64,000 nt of DNA from Candidatus Enterocloster excrementipullorum (GTDB taxonomy: Bacteria; Bacillota; Clostridia; Lachnospirales; Lachnospiraceae). Shown piece by piece: positions 35,839-44,367 of the stretch (position 1 is the stretch's first letter; every line of letters begins with the position of its first letter). The stretch lies in contig DWWT01000026.1 of NCBI GenBank assembly GCA_019119575.1, positions 62,001-126,000 of the forward strand, read 5' to 3'. A program made the position numbers and the translations under genes. The notes under the pieces were generated by a model. The model did not search any database. It was given only the letters and a program-made list of their open reading frames with translations, and was not told where the DNA came from.

Positions 35839-38199
35839 GTGAGAAATTTTGAACATGAAAGCGCCGCTTCCTTTGAGGAGGCCGCTTCCCTGCTGAAAGA
35901 CAGCAGAAAAGGAAGAAAGGTTGCCATTGCCGGCGGCTCCGATCTGATCGGCGTTTTAAAACAGCAGATATTAGAGGAATATCCCGAGACCGTTGTGGAC
36001 TTAAAGACCATTCCGGGCGGGGAGTACATAAAGGAAGAGGGAGACACCATTGAGATCGGCGCGCTGACCAAGCTGCACGACATTGAAAAGTCTCCTCTGT
36101 TGAATGAGAAGGCTCCGGCCCTGGCGCAGTCCGCCCGCTCCGTGGCCACTCCGTTAATCCGCAACATGGCTACCATCGGCGGCAACATCTGCCAGGATGT
36201 GCGGTGCTGGTTCTACCGCTATCCCCATGGCGTGGGCGACCGCTTAGACTGTATGAGAAAAGGCGGCAAGGAGTGCTACGCCGTACAGGGCGACAACCGC
36301 TATCATTCTATCTTCGGCGGAATGAAGACACACTTCACCCCCTGTACCATCCAATGTCCGGCAAATACGGATATTCCCGGCTATATGGAGCAGCTGCGGA
36401 AGGGAAATCCGGAGGGCGCGGCGAAGATCCTCATGGAGGCAAATCCTATTCCGATGATTACCTCCCGCGTCTGCGCTCATACCTGCCAGGAGCAGTGCAA
36501 CCGCTGCGGTTCCGATGAGGGCGTGAATATCCACAGCGTAGAGCGCTATGTGGGCGACTACATTTTGGAGCATGCGGATGTATTCTATAAAGCTCCTGAA
36601 AAGGAAACGGGCCGCAAGGTGGCTTTGGTAGGCGCAGGCCCTGCAGGCCTTTCCGCTGCCTATTATCTGAGAAAAGCCGGCCACGACGTGACCGTGATCG
36701 ACAAGATGGAAAAGGCCGGCGGTATGCTGACCTACGCCATCCCCAACTACCGTCTTCCCAAGACCTATGTGGAGCAGGTAGTGGCTGCCTATGAGAAGAT
36801 GGGTATTAAGTTCCGCTTAAGCTGCAATGTGGGTGAGGATGTGACCACCGAGCAGCTGGAGAAGGACTACGACGACGTGTTCTACGCAACCGGCGCATGG
36901 AAGCGCCCGGTTCTGGGATTCGACGGCGAGGAGTTCACTGAGTTCGGCCTTCAGTTCCTGATTGAGGTAAATCAGTGGATGAACAAGAAGGAGAGAAAGC
37001 ACGTTCTGGTTGTAGGCGGCGGAAACGTGGCTATGGACGTAGCCATCACCGCAAAGAGACTGGGCGCCGGAAGCGTCACCATGGCCTGTCTGGAGTCCGA
37101 GCCTGAGATGCCTGCCAGCAAGGAGGAGATCGCCAGAGCCCGCGAGGAGGGAATCGTGATTATGCCCTCCTACGGCGTGTCAAAGGCGCTCTACGAAGGA
37201 GACAAGGTAACGGGCATGGAGCTTATGCGCTGTACATCCGTGCGGGACGCGGAAGGACGCTTTAACCCCATCTATGATCCAAACGAGAAGACCGTGGTAT
37301 CTGCGGACGCCATCCTGATGGCCGCAGGCCAGAGGGTAGATTTGAGCTTCCTGGGCGAGAAGACGGATCTGGCTCTGAACAGGGGACTCATCCAGGTTGA
37401 CAAAGAGACCCAGGCAACAAGCAAAGAAGGCATCTACGCAGGCGGCGATGCCACCACAGGACCCGCTACGGTTATCCAGGCCATTCGTTCCGGACGGAAC
37501 GCGGCCGAGGCCATCAATAAGAAATATGGTACGGTTCTTCCGAAGCATGAGGAAGAGAAGTTTATCCACTTTGACACCGAGGGCGTGAAGGAGCAGAAAG
37601 CAGTTCACGACAAGGAACTTTCTCCGGAGCAGAGAGCCCTTGACAAAGAGGACAGCGCTACTCTGGATACCGCGGAGGCGTTAAAGGAGGCAGGACGCTG
37701 CATGAACTGCGGCTGCTATTCCGTGAATGCGTCCGATATCTCGCCGGTGCTGATTCTTCTGGATGCTGACATTGTGACTACCAAGAAGGTTGTAAAGGCA
37801 AAAGATTTCTTTACCACGCATCTGAAGGCAGTTGATATGCTTGATCAGGATGAGCTGGTGACCGCCATCCGGTTTAAGCCCCAGGCGGGGATGGTTTCCG
37901 TGTACGACAAGTTCCGCGTACGTGACGCGGTGGACTTTGCTATCGTAAGCCTTGCATATGCCGTACAGATGAAGGACGGCGTTATCGAGTCCGCCAAGAC
38001 GGTTCTGGGCGGCGTGGCTCCGGTTCCCATGACGAGGGAGAAGGTGGACGCTTACCTGGCCGGAAAGAAGCCGAGCGAGGAAGTTGCCGAGGAGGCAGCC
38101 GCGCTGGCCGCTGAGGGCGCGCAGGCTATGTCGCACAACGCGTATAAGATTCAGGAAGTAAAAGCGTTGGTGAAGAAGATGGTTTTGGGTCTTTGCTAA
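35839..38199 (+). CDS. FAD subunit of molybdenum hydroxylase with GltD-type oxidoreductase inserted in it
   Basis: A 786-residue protein, far longer than the usual 290. Residues 1-165 are the first half of a hydroxylase FAD subunit (VAIAGGSDLIGVLKQQILEE, MATIGGNICQDVRCWFYRYP, GGKECYAVQGDNRYHSIFGG). At about 165 a GltD module begins: cluster cysteines in CTIQCPANTDIP and VCAHTCQEQCNRCG, the FAD loop LVGAGPAGLSAAYYLRKAG near 262, and the NAD(P) loop VVGGGNVAMDVAITAKR near 390. After CMNCGCYSVN (about 620) the FAD subunit resumes (ASDISPVLILLDADIV, FKPQAG) to the end. It probably links Mo-centre electrons to NAD(P)(H) through two flavins. Start GTG follows GAGGGGAGG. Confidence 0.9.
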   Translation: MRNFEHESAASFEEAASLLKDSRKGRKVAIAGGSDLIGVLKQQILEEYPETVVDLKTIPGGEYIKEEGDTIEIGALTKLHDIEKSPLLNEKAPALAQSARSVATPLIRNMATIGGNICQDVRCWFYRYPHGVGDRLDCMRKGGKECYAVQGDNRYHSIFGGMKTHFTPCTIQCPANTDIPGYMEQLRKGNPEGAAKILMEANPIPMITSRVCAHTCQEQCNRCGSDEGVNIHSVERYVGDYILEHADVFYKAPEKETGRKVALVGAGPAGLSAAYYLRKAGHDVTVIDKMEKAGGMLTYAIPNYRLPKTYVEQVVAAYEKMGIKFRLSCNVGEDVTTEQLEKDYDDVFYATGAWKRPVLGFDGEEFTEFGLQFLIEVNQWMNKKERKHVLVVGGGNVAMDVAITAKRLGAGSVTMACLESEPEMPASKEEIARAREEGIVIMPSYGVSKALYEGDKVTGMELMRCTSVRDAEGRFNPIYDPNEKTVVSADAILMAAGQRVDLSFLGEKTDLALNRGLIQVDKETQATSKEGIYAGGDATTGPATVIQAIRSGRNAAEAINKKYGTVLPKHEEEKFIHFDTEGVKEQKAVHDKELSPEQRALDKEDSATLDTAEALKEAGRCMNCGCYSVNASDISPVLILLDADIVTTKKVVKAKDFFTTHLKAVDMLDQDELVTAIRFKPQAGMVSVYDKFRVRDAVDFAIVSLAYAVQMKDGVIESAKTVLGGVAPVPMTREKVDAYLAGKKPSEEVAEEAAALAAEGAQAMSHNAYKIQEVKALVKKMVLGLC

Positions 38200-38214
38200 A
38201 TGAAATGCAGGTTT

Positions 38215-38261
38215 GGGGCGGTGCTTCTTGCCGCCCCCCGGCCTTGCGGAAGGAATTTTTT
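38215..38261 (+). terminator. Candidate terminator after the hydroxylase operon
   Basis: GGGGCGG (38215-38221) pairs with CCGCCCC (38231-38237). A second small stem CCTT/AAGG follows and leads into ATTTTTT. Some read-through into the transporter gene is likely. Confidence 0.5.
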
Positions 38262-38354
38262 ATCTGAACTATGTTAAAAAATTAACAATAATGCGGGGAG
38301 AAAGTTTTATGTGTGTTCCCGTACAGACACCAATTGCAGAGAGGCGGGTGTAAC

Positions 38355-39605
38355 ATGAATTGGATGAAAAAGCGGTGGGCCGTACTGGTCGCCAGCGTAG
38401 TGACAAATATTTGTATCGGCACAGGCTTTGCCTGGAGCGTATATCAGACCGGACTTTTTAATGAATCAGTTTCTGTTTTCGGGACAGAGGTAAGCCAGGC
38501 CCAGCTGGCGCTGGCCTTCACTATCTGCAGCGGCGTGGCCCCCATTCCCATGATCGCGGGCAGCGGACTGCAGAAAACCCTGCGCGGACCAAGAAATGTG
38601 GTGTGGCTGGGAGGCATTCTGTTTTCGGCGGGACTTATTGCCACCAGCTTTATTCACAGCTTGTCCATGCTGTATGTGACCTATGGCCTTCTGGCAGGCT
38701 TTGGCATTGCCTTTGCTTATGGAATCACCATTGGAAATACAGTGAAGTTTTTCCCGGATAAGAGCGGTCTGATCGCCGGTATTTCCACAGCGGCTTATGG
38801 AGCGGGCAGTATTATTTTTCCGCCCATTATGCAGGCCTTGATCAGCCGGTATGGGGTGATGCCTACTTTCCGGATTCTGGGAATTGCTTACGGCGTTGTC
38901 ATCATTATTTCAGCCTGGTTTATCACGGCGCCGCCAGAAGGATGGCTGCCGGACGGATTCACTCCCAAGACGGGGGGGAAGGCCGCGGCGGGCCCGGGAC
39001 AGGCAGATAAAAATTGGAAGCAGATGCTGGCGGACGTGCGGTTCTACCTGATGATTTTGGTGTTTATCATTTTTGCCACCGGCGGACTGATGGTGGTAAG
39101 CCAGGGATCTCCTATGTCCCAGGCTATCGGCGGAGCGGACGCGGCTACGGCGGCTGTCATAGTCAGTGTGATCGCGGTGGGAAACACCGGCGGGCGGATT
39201 ATCTGGGGCTGGGTGTCCGATAAAATCGGGCGCTATCCCGCGCTGTTTATCATGGCGGCCATCGTGACGGCCAGCGGACTGATTTTGTCCGCACTGACAG
39301 AGAGCGGTTCCCTGGCGGCGTTTGTGATTTTCGCCACTCTGATTGCTATGTGTTACGGCGGTACGATGGGTGTTTATCCCGCGCTGACTGCGGATGCCTT
39401 CGGCATGAAGAACAATGGAGTTAATTACGGCATTATGTTTATCGGGTTCGCTCTGGGCGGCTATATAGGGCCCATCCTGGCAAATAATCTGTTTGACAGC
39501 ACCGGATCTTACCGCATGCCTCTGATGGCTGTGGGAATCATGGGAGCAGCCGCCATTGTCCTCCTCTTTATCTTAAAGGCAGTCAACAAGCCGGAGAAGG
39601 CGTAA
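38355..39605 (+). CDS. OFA-family major facilitator transporter
   Basis: A 416-residue, 12-span membrane protein. The opening KKRWAVLVASVVTNICIGTGFAWSVY and the block LAGFGIAFAYGITIGNTVKFFPD with SGLIAGISTAAYGAGSI are typical of the oxalate/formate antiporter (OFA) branch, whose members carry small carboxylates. Loops between spans 6 and 7 are short and basic. It lies between the orphan hydroxylase and the CoA genes, so it probably imports the acid substrate of that pathway or exports its product. Start at 38355 follows GAGAGGCGGG; the frame to 38313 has no supporting ribosome site. Confidence 0.88.
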   Translation: MNWMKKRWAVLVASVVTNICIGTGFAWSVYQTGLFNESVSVFGTEVSQAQLALAFTICSGVAPIPMIAGSGLQKTLRGPRNVVWLGGILFSAGLIATSFIHSLSMLYVTYGLLAGFGIAFAYGITIGNTVKFFPDKSGLIAGISTAAYGAGSIIFPPIMQALISRYGVMPTFRILGIAYGVVIIISAWFITAPPEGWLPDGFTPKTGGKAAAGPGQADKNWKQMLADVRFYLMILVFIIFATGGLMVVSQGSPMSQAIGGADAATAAVIVSVIAVGNTGGRIIWGWVSDKIGRYPALFIMAAIVTASGLILSALTESGSLAAFVIFATLIAMCYGGTMGVYPALTADAFGMKNNGVNYGIMFIGFALGGYIGPILANNLFDSTGSYRMPLMAVGIMGAAAIVLLFILKAVNKPEKA

Positions 39606-39615
39606 AGGGGGATCC

Positions 39616-41568
39616 ATGAAACAAGAGATTGACGCCAGACGGCGGGTACGGATTTCTCTGTTTAGCGGACAGGGAAGCCCGGCAGGCACATACCTGTTTG
39701 ACGCCCAGGGAAATTTTCTGGAAGTTAAGGCGGGCAGGCCCCTGGCGGAAAAGGAAATCATCCTTCTCGCCGGGGAGGTTCGGAAAATGCCCCGGATTTC
39801 CGGCAGGGAGAAGCGGGAACTTCTGTGGGAGGGGGAACGTATCTCCCTCTCCATCCTGCGTTATATTCACATGACGCTGGGAGAACTTCCGGATATCCAG
39901 GCGGCGTGCATCCCGGACCGGGAAGCCGTGGCGGACTGCGGGCAGAACCGGCGGCTCACATACCGGCAGCTGAAGGAGGAGAGTGATGCCCTGGCTGTTT
40001 CCCTGATCAGGCTGGGAATTGAAAAAGGTGACAAGGCAGCGGTGATTATGGACAACTGCTGGCAGAACATTGTGACAAAAGCGGCTATTGAAAAGATTGG
40101 GGCCGTGATTGTGAATCTGAATATCCATGAGAAAGGGGAGATGCTGACTGCCCTCCTGAGGGACGCCGATGTGAAAGCAGTGCTGATCCGCCAGGGAATT
40201 AAGGCGCGGGAGCATATGGAGATCCTGTATGCCATGTGTCCGGAGCTGAGGGACCAGGAACCGGGAAAGGTAAGGTGCGGAAAGCTCCCGGCACTGCGGA
40301 CGATTGTGGTGACTGACCCGGAAAGGCCGGAGAAATGCGCATGGCAGTTCGGCCGTCTTTTGGAAGAGGGACGCAGAGGAGACAGGGATGCCCTGGAGAA
40401 GAGAAAACGGGCGGTGGATCCCCTTGATCCGGTGACTATTATTCACACGTCCGGTTCCAGCGGAAAGCCGAAGGGCGCGCTTCTCACAAACGCCCAGCTC
40501 GTTGAAAGCGCGCTGAGCCATGTGGCCTATATGCGCCTGACTCAAGCGGACCGATTTTATATGACATCTCCCATGTTTCATGCGCTGGGCTGCATCGGGT
40601 CGGCACTGGCCTCCATGACTGCGGGGAGCGCCCTGGTGTTCCACGGAACGGCCCGCTGCGACAGCCTCCTTCCCATTTTAAAGGCGGAGCAGTGTACCGT
40701 GCTCAGCAGCGTGCCCACGGTGTATCTGAGGATTTTGGAACTGGCCGGAGGAGACGGATCCTGGAAAGGACAGATCCCTCTGCGCCTGTGTATTACGGCA
40801 GGGGCACCCTGCCCGGTGAAGGTATTTGAGGGATTAAGGAAGGTTTTCGGAGTGGAGGAGGTCTTAACCATGTATGGGATGACCGAGGCCGGACCCGGAA
40901 TCTCCAGCACATCCATCACCAGCCTGGATCAGGCAGAGCACCCGGGCGGAAGCGAACTATGGCCCGGGGTAAACGTGCAGATACGGGCGCTGGGAGGGCC
41001 GGAGAGAGCCGCAGATTCCTCCGAGTCCGGTCCGGAACGGGTCAAAGCCGAACGGCGCGTGCTGGAACCAGGGGAAATCGGGGAAATATGCGTAGAAAGT
41101 TTCGGCGTGATGCAGTGTTACTATAAAAATCCCCAGGAGACGGCAAAGGCCCTGGACCGGAACGGATGGCTCCGCACCGGGGATATGGGATATCTGTCGC
41201 CGGAAGGGAAACTGTTTCTCACGGGACGATGCAAGGATTTGATAATCCGGGGAGGGGAAAACATAAGCCCTGGGGAAGTGGAAGAGTTTCTAAGAAAAAA
41301 TCCGCAGGTGGAGGACGCCGCTGTGGTGGGAGTGCCGGACGCCCAGTATGGGGAGCTGGTGTTTGCCTTTATTAAGCCGGCCGCGGGTGAGGCCATTGAC
41401 AGTAAAGCCTTGGCGGCCTGGTGCAGGGGAAAGATTGCCACTATCAAGATTCCTCAGTTTATGGCCGAAACGGAGGCGTTTCCGGAAACAGGATCAGGAA
41501 AGGTTGATAAAAAGGAATTGAAAAAGCTGGCATCCGTGCTTTGCAAAAAGCCGGAGTGCAGGGTATAA
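39616..41568 (+). CDS. AMP-forming acyl-CoA synthetase with extra N-terminal domain
   Basis: A 650-residue adenylate-forming enzyme. Motif A3 is IIHTSGSSGKPKGALLTN, A5 is LTMYGMTEAGPGISS, A8 is WLRTGDMGYLSPEGKLFLTGR followed by IIRGGENISPGEVEE, and the catalytic Lys near the end lies in PETGSGKVDKKEL. About 95 residues precede the normal ligase opening (QAACIPDREAVADCGQNRRLTYRQ); this extension is not recognised. It activates a carboxylic acid to its CoA thioester with ATP. It follows the transporter by 10 bp, so import and activation are probably coupled. Acid specificity cannot be read from the sequence. Confidence 0.9.
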   Translation: MKQEIDARRRVRISLFSGQGSPAGTYLFDAQGNFLEVKAGRPLAEKEIILLAGEVRKMPRISGREKRELLWEGERISLSILRYIHMTLGELPDIQAACIPDREAVADCGQNRRLTYRQLKEESDALAVSLIRLGIEKGDKAAVIMDNCWQNIVTKAAIEKIGAVIVNLNIHEKGEMLTALLRDADVKAVLIRQGIKAREHMEILYAMCPELRDQEPGKVRCGKLPALRTIVVTDPERPEKCAWQFGRLLEEGRRGDRDALEKRKRAVDPLDPVTIIHTSGSSGKPKGALLTNAQLVESALSHVAYMRLTQADRFYMTSPMFHALGCIGSALASMTAGSALVFHGTARCDSLLPILKAEQCTVLSSVPTVYLRILELAGGDGSWKGQIPLRLCITAGAPCPVKVFEGLRKVFGVEEVLTMYGMTEAGPGISSTSITSLDQAEHPGGSELWPGVNVQIRALGGPERAADSSESGPERVKAERRVLEPGEIGEICVESFGVMQCYYKNPQETAKALDRNGWLRTGDMGYLSPEGKLFLTGRCKDLIIRGGENISPGEVEEFLRKNPQVEDAAVVGVPDAQYGELVFAFIKPAAGEAIDSKALAAWCRGKIATIKIPQFMAETEAFPETGSGKVDKKELKKLASVLCKKPECRV

Positions 41569-41569
41569 T
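41541..41569 (+). promoter_or_regulatory. Promoter within the end of the CoA ligase gene
   Basis: TTGCAA (41541-41546) and TATAAT (41564-41569) are 17 bp apart, 78 bp before the CoA-transferase start. It would allow expression of the CoA-transferase, thioesterase and MocA-like genes apart from the ligase. Confidence 0.65.
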
Positions 41570-41646
41570 GTAACTGTTCCGGACGGCAGGAAGGGGATAA
41601 GCCGTTTGGGACTGTTACGGTATAATTTTTAGAAAGGCGGGACAGT

Positions 41647-43245
41647 ATGGCAAAGATTATATCCGTAAAAGAAGCAGCAGAACTGGTAAAGGATGGGGCG
41701 GTAATCGGCTCCGCAGTGCAGGGCATGGCGGGCTGGCCTGAGGAAATCGGCATTGCCATTGAGAAGCGTTTTCTCGAGACAGGCCATCCGGCCGGCATTA
41801 CCCATATCCACGGGGCGGGACAGGGCGACTTTGGCCGCATGTCACCGGACGGGAAGACCTGCAGGGGAGAGTGCGTTCTGGCCCATGACGGCCTTATGGC
41901 GTGCAGCATTCACGGACACGTGGGCTGCTCCTTTAAGGTGACAAAACAGATTGTGGACAATAAGATTCTGGCTTACAACATTCCGCTGGGGGTTGTGGGA
42001 CAGGTATGGCGGGAAGTGGGAAGAGGATTTCCGGGACTCCTCACCAAGGTTGGCTTAGGCACCTTTATGGATCCGCGCTATGATGGGGCCATGATCAACG
42101 AGAAGACCAAGAAGGAAGGAAAACAAATTGTAAAATATATCCCGGATTTTGAGGGGGAAGAGTATTTATTCTATACCCTCCCTAAGCTGGATGTGGCTCT
42201 GCTGCGGGCAACCACGGCAGATGAGGAGGGAAATCTGACATATGAGAAGGAGTGCATGCCGTGCGAGCCTCTTGATTTGGTGATGGCGGCAAAGGCTTCC
42301 GGCGCTGTGGTGGTTGCCCAGGTGGAACGTCTGGCTCAGGCAGGATCCCTGGATCCGAGAAATGTAAAGATTCCGGGTATGCTGGTGGACTACATCTGCG
42401 TGGCGGAGCATCCGGAAGACATTATGCAGACCCAGGTGACCCATTTTAATCCTGCGTTTACCGGGGAGATTCGTGTGCCCATGGAGAAGAGTGAGGACAC
42501 GATGCCGCTGGACGACAAGAAGGTATTCACCCGCCGGGCGGCGATGGAGATCCATGCGGGCAATAAGTGCAATATGGGTATCGGCATGCCGGGCCTTATT
42601 CCCAAGGTTCTCATGGAGGAAGGCGTGGACAGCCAGGTAACCCTGATTTCCGAATCCGGTCTGATTGGCGGCATTCCTGCTCCGGGAGGGGATTTTGGCG
42701 CGCACTATAATCCGGAGGCCATGCTGAACCAGACGGATCACTTCAGCTTTTTTGACCAGGGCGGCCTGGATGCGGCGTTCTTTGGACTCAGCGAGGTGGA
42801 CAAAGATGGAAATGTAAATACCACCAACCTGAACGGCAAAATCGCCGGCGTAGGCGGTTTCCCGAATATTTCCGCGAATGCGCAGCACTCCGTTTTTGTA
42901 GGTTCCTTTACTGCCGGCGGCTTAAAGTGCCATGTGGCGGATGGAAAGCTTTTTATCGACCAGGAGGGCAGGTTCGACAAGTTTGTGGAGAACTGCAGCC
43001 AGATCTCTTTTAACGCAGGTCAGTCGCTGGAGCGGGGACACAGGGTGACATTTATCACAGAGCGCTGCGTGCTTGTGCGCCGGCCGGAGGGCATGGTGCT
43101 GACAGAGATTGCGCCCGGCATTGATTTGAAGACCCAGGTACTGGATCATATCGGCTTTACCCCGATTATTCCGGAGGGAGGTCCGGCACTTATGGATCCG
43201 GCGCTGTTCGCACAGACATGGGGGCATCTGAAGGATACATTTTAA
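41647..43245 (+). CDS. Family I acyl-CoA:carboxylate CoA-transferase
   Basis: A 532-residue protein with both halves of a family I CoA-transferase in one chain. The first half has GAVIGSAVQGMAGWPEEIGI and GHVGCSFKV; the second has the catalytic Glu at residue 336 within VTLISESGLIGGIPAPGGDFG. It resembles propionate/acetoacetate CoA-transferases. It moves CoA between two acids through a glutamyl-CoA intermediate and could recycle CoA from the pathway product to a new substrate without ATP. It forms an operon with the thioesterase. AGAAAGGCGGGACAGT precedes the ATG. Confidence 0.9.
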   Translation: MAKIISVKEAAELVKDGAVIGSAVQGMAGWPEEIGIAIEKRFLETGHPAGITHIHGAGQGDFGRMSPDGKTCRGECVLAHDGLMACSIHGHVGCSFKVTKQIVDNKILAYNIPLGVVGQVWREVGRGFPGLLTKVGLGTFMDPRYDGAMINEKTKKEGKQIVKYIPDFEGEEYLFYTLPKLDVALLRATTADEEGNLTYEKECMPCEPLDLVMAAKASGAVVVAQVERLAQAGSLDPRNVKIPGMLVDYICVAEHPEDIMQTQVTHFNPAFTGEIRVPMEKSEDTMPLDDKKVFTRRAAMEIHAGNKCNMGIGMPGLIPKVLMEEGVDSQVTLISESGLIGGIPAPGGDFGAHYNPEAMLNQTDHFSFFDQGGLDAAFFGLSEVDKDGNVNTTNLNGKIAGVGGFPNISANAQHSVFVGSFTAGGLKCHVADGKLFIDQEGRFDKFVENCSQISFNAGQSLERGHRVTFITERCVLVRRPEGMVLTEIAPGIDLKTQVLDHIGFTPIIPEGGPALMDPALFAQTWGHLKDTF

Positions 43246-43298
43246 ATTGGCTGGATAATAGCCTGCTGGGAAGAATGACAAGAAAAGAGGAAAATAAT

Positions 43299-43715
43299 AT
43301 GACGGAAAAAGTACAGTTTAAGCACTGCTTTGTGTGCGGCCCGGAAAATCCCATTGGTCTTCACGTCCCTATTGAGGAAGGGGATAAGAAAGCCTGGTGC
43401 AGATGGACAGCCGGGGAGGACTTTGCAGGCTATACCAACGTTCTTCACGGAGGAATTATGGCTTCCATCATGGATGATCTGATGGCCCATGCCACGTATT
43501 CCCTGGGAATCGAGGTGGTGACCGCACATCTGGAGATGGATTATAAATCACCGGCCTACATAGGGGATGAGCTGGACTGCGAGGCCCATGTCACCGATGT
43601 GGGAAAAGGCCGCTCCATGCGCTTGGAAGGAACGATTTACTGCGGGGACCGTCTGGTGGTGCAGGCGAGGAGCGTGATGGTGATAGTGGCCCACTTCGGG
43701 GAGGACAAGAAATGA
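43299..43715 (+). CDS. PaaI-like hotdog thioesterase
   Basis: A 138-residue hotdog-fold protein. It opens with KHCFVCGPENPIGLHVPIEEG, and the active-site helix region is FAGYTNVLHGGIMASIMDDLMAHATY, with the sheet strand VVTAHLEMDYKSPAYIG, all as in the PaaI/YbgC group. It probably hydrolyses the CoA thioester of the pathway product or of a dead-end intermediate. ATG at 43299 is chosen because GAGGA is 9 bases upstream; an earlier ATG at 43275 has no spacing for its site. It overlaps the next gene by 4 bp. Confidence 0.88.
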   Translation: MTEKVQFKHCFVCGPENPIGLHVPIEEGDKKAWCRWTAGEDFAGYTNVLHGGIMASIMDDLMAHATYSLGIEVVTAHLEMDYKSPAYIGDELDCEAHVTDVGKGRSMRLEGTIYCGDRLVVQARSVMVIVAHFGEDKK

Positions 43716-44314
43716 AGCCTGCGGGCGCCCTCATTCTGGCTGCAGGTATGTCCACCCGGATGGGGCAGTTTAAGCCGTTGATGGAATTTAACGGAGAGAG
43801 CATGATCCGCCGGGTAGTGCGCAGCCTCAAGGAAGCGGGTGCTTCCCCCATTTTTATGGTAGTGGGATATCGGGCGCAGGAGATTCGGATGCACCTGGCG
43901 GGGGAGGGCGTGCGGTTTGTGGAAAATCCGGACTACGCGTCCAGCCAGATGTTTGATTCTGTAAAAATAGGGCTTGAGGAAGCGGTTCGCGTATGCAGCC
44001 GCATCCTCATTACGCCGGTGGATGCCCCGCTTTTGTCCGTGCCGGTGATCCAAAGAGTTATGAAGGAGGATGCGCCTCTGGTGCGGCCGTCCTATAAGGG
44101 AAGGCCGGGACATCCGGTGCTCCTCTCGGCAGCCCTGGCACAGGTACTCTGTCTGTATCAGGGCGAAGGGGGGCTTAGACAAGCCATGGAAAGTCTTCCG
44201 GTTGCCCTTGCGGATATCCCGGTGGAGGACGAGACGGTTTATATGGATGCGGACACACCTGAGGAGTTTGAAAACCTCTTGAAAATAGCCGCTGAGAGAG
44301 AAAAGAACAGGTAG
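43712..44314 (+). CDS. MocA-like molybdenum cofactor nucleotidyltransferase
   Basis: A 200-residue NTP transferase of the MobA/MocA group. The signature is ALILAAGMSTRMGQFKPLMEF, followed by VVRSLKEAGASPIFMVVGY, VDAPLLSVPVI (metal Asp) and SYKGRPGHPVLLS. MocA adds CMP to molybdopterin for hydroxylases of the xanthine dehydrogenase family. Its ATG overlaps the thioesterase stop, so cofactor tailoring is co-expressed with the CoA genes, which supports a link between that set and the hydroxylase upstream. The stop codon is part of a 24-bp palindrome. Confidence 0.88.
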   Translation: MKPAGALILAAGMSTRMGQFKPLMEFNGESMIRRVVRSLKEAGASPIFMVVGYRAQEIRMHLAGEGVRFVENPDYASSQMFDSVKIGLEEAVRVCSRILITPVDAPLLSVPVIQRVMKEDAPLVRPSYKGRPGHPVLLSAALAQVLCLYQGEGGLRQAMESLPVALADIPVEDETVYMDADTPEEFENLLKIAAEREKNR

Positions 44315-44331
44315 GTCGATCGACCTACCTG
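44308..44331. promoter_or_regulatory. Perfect 24-bp palindrome, operator and/or terminator
   Basis: The left arm CAGGTAGGTCGA (44308-44319) and right arm TCGACCTACCTG (44320-44331) are exact complements with no loop. Seven bases later comes a run of six T (44338-44343), so it could terminate the MocA-like operon. Its right half also resembles the 32761-32773 site at the hydroxylase promoter (11 of 13), so it may instead bind the TetR regulator just upstream of the moeA-like promoter. Confidence 0.6.
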
Positions 44332-44367
44332 CGCCCCTTTTTTGGGCACTTTTAGCCCTCAAAATGG

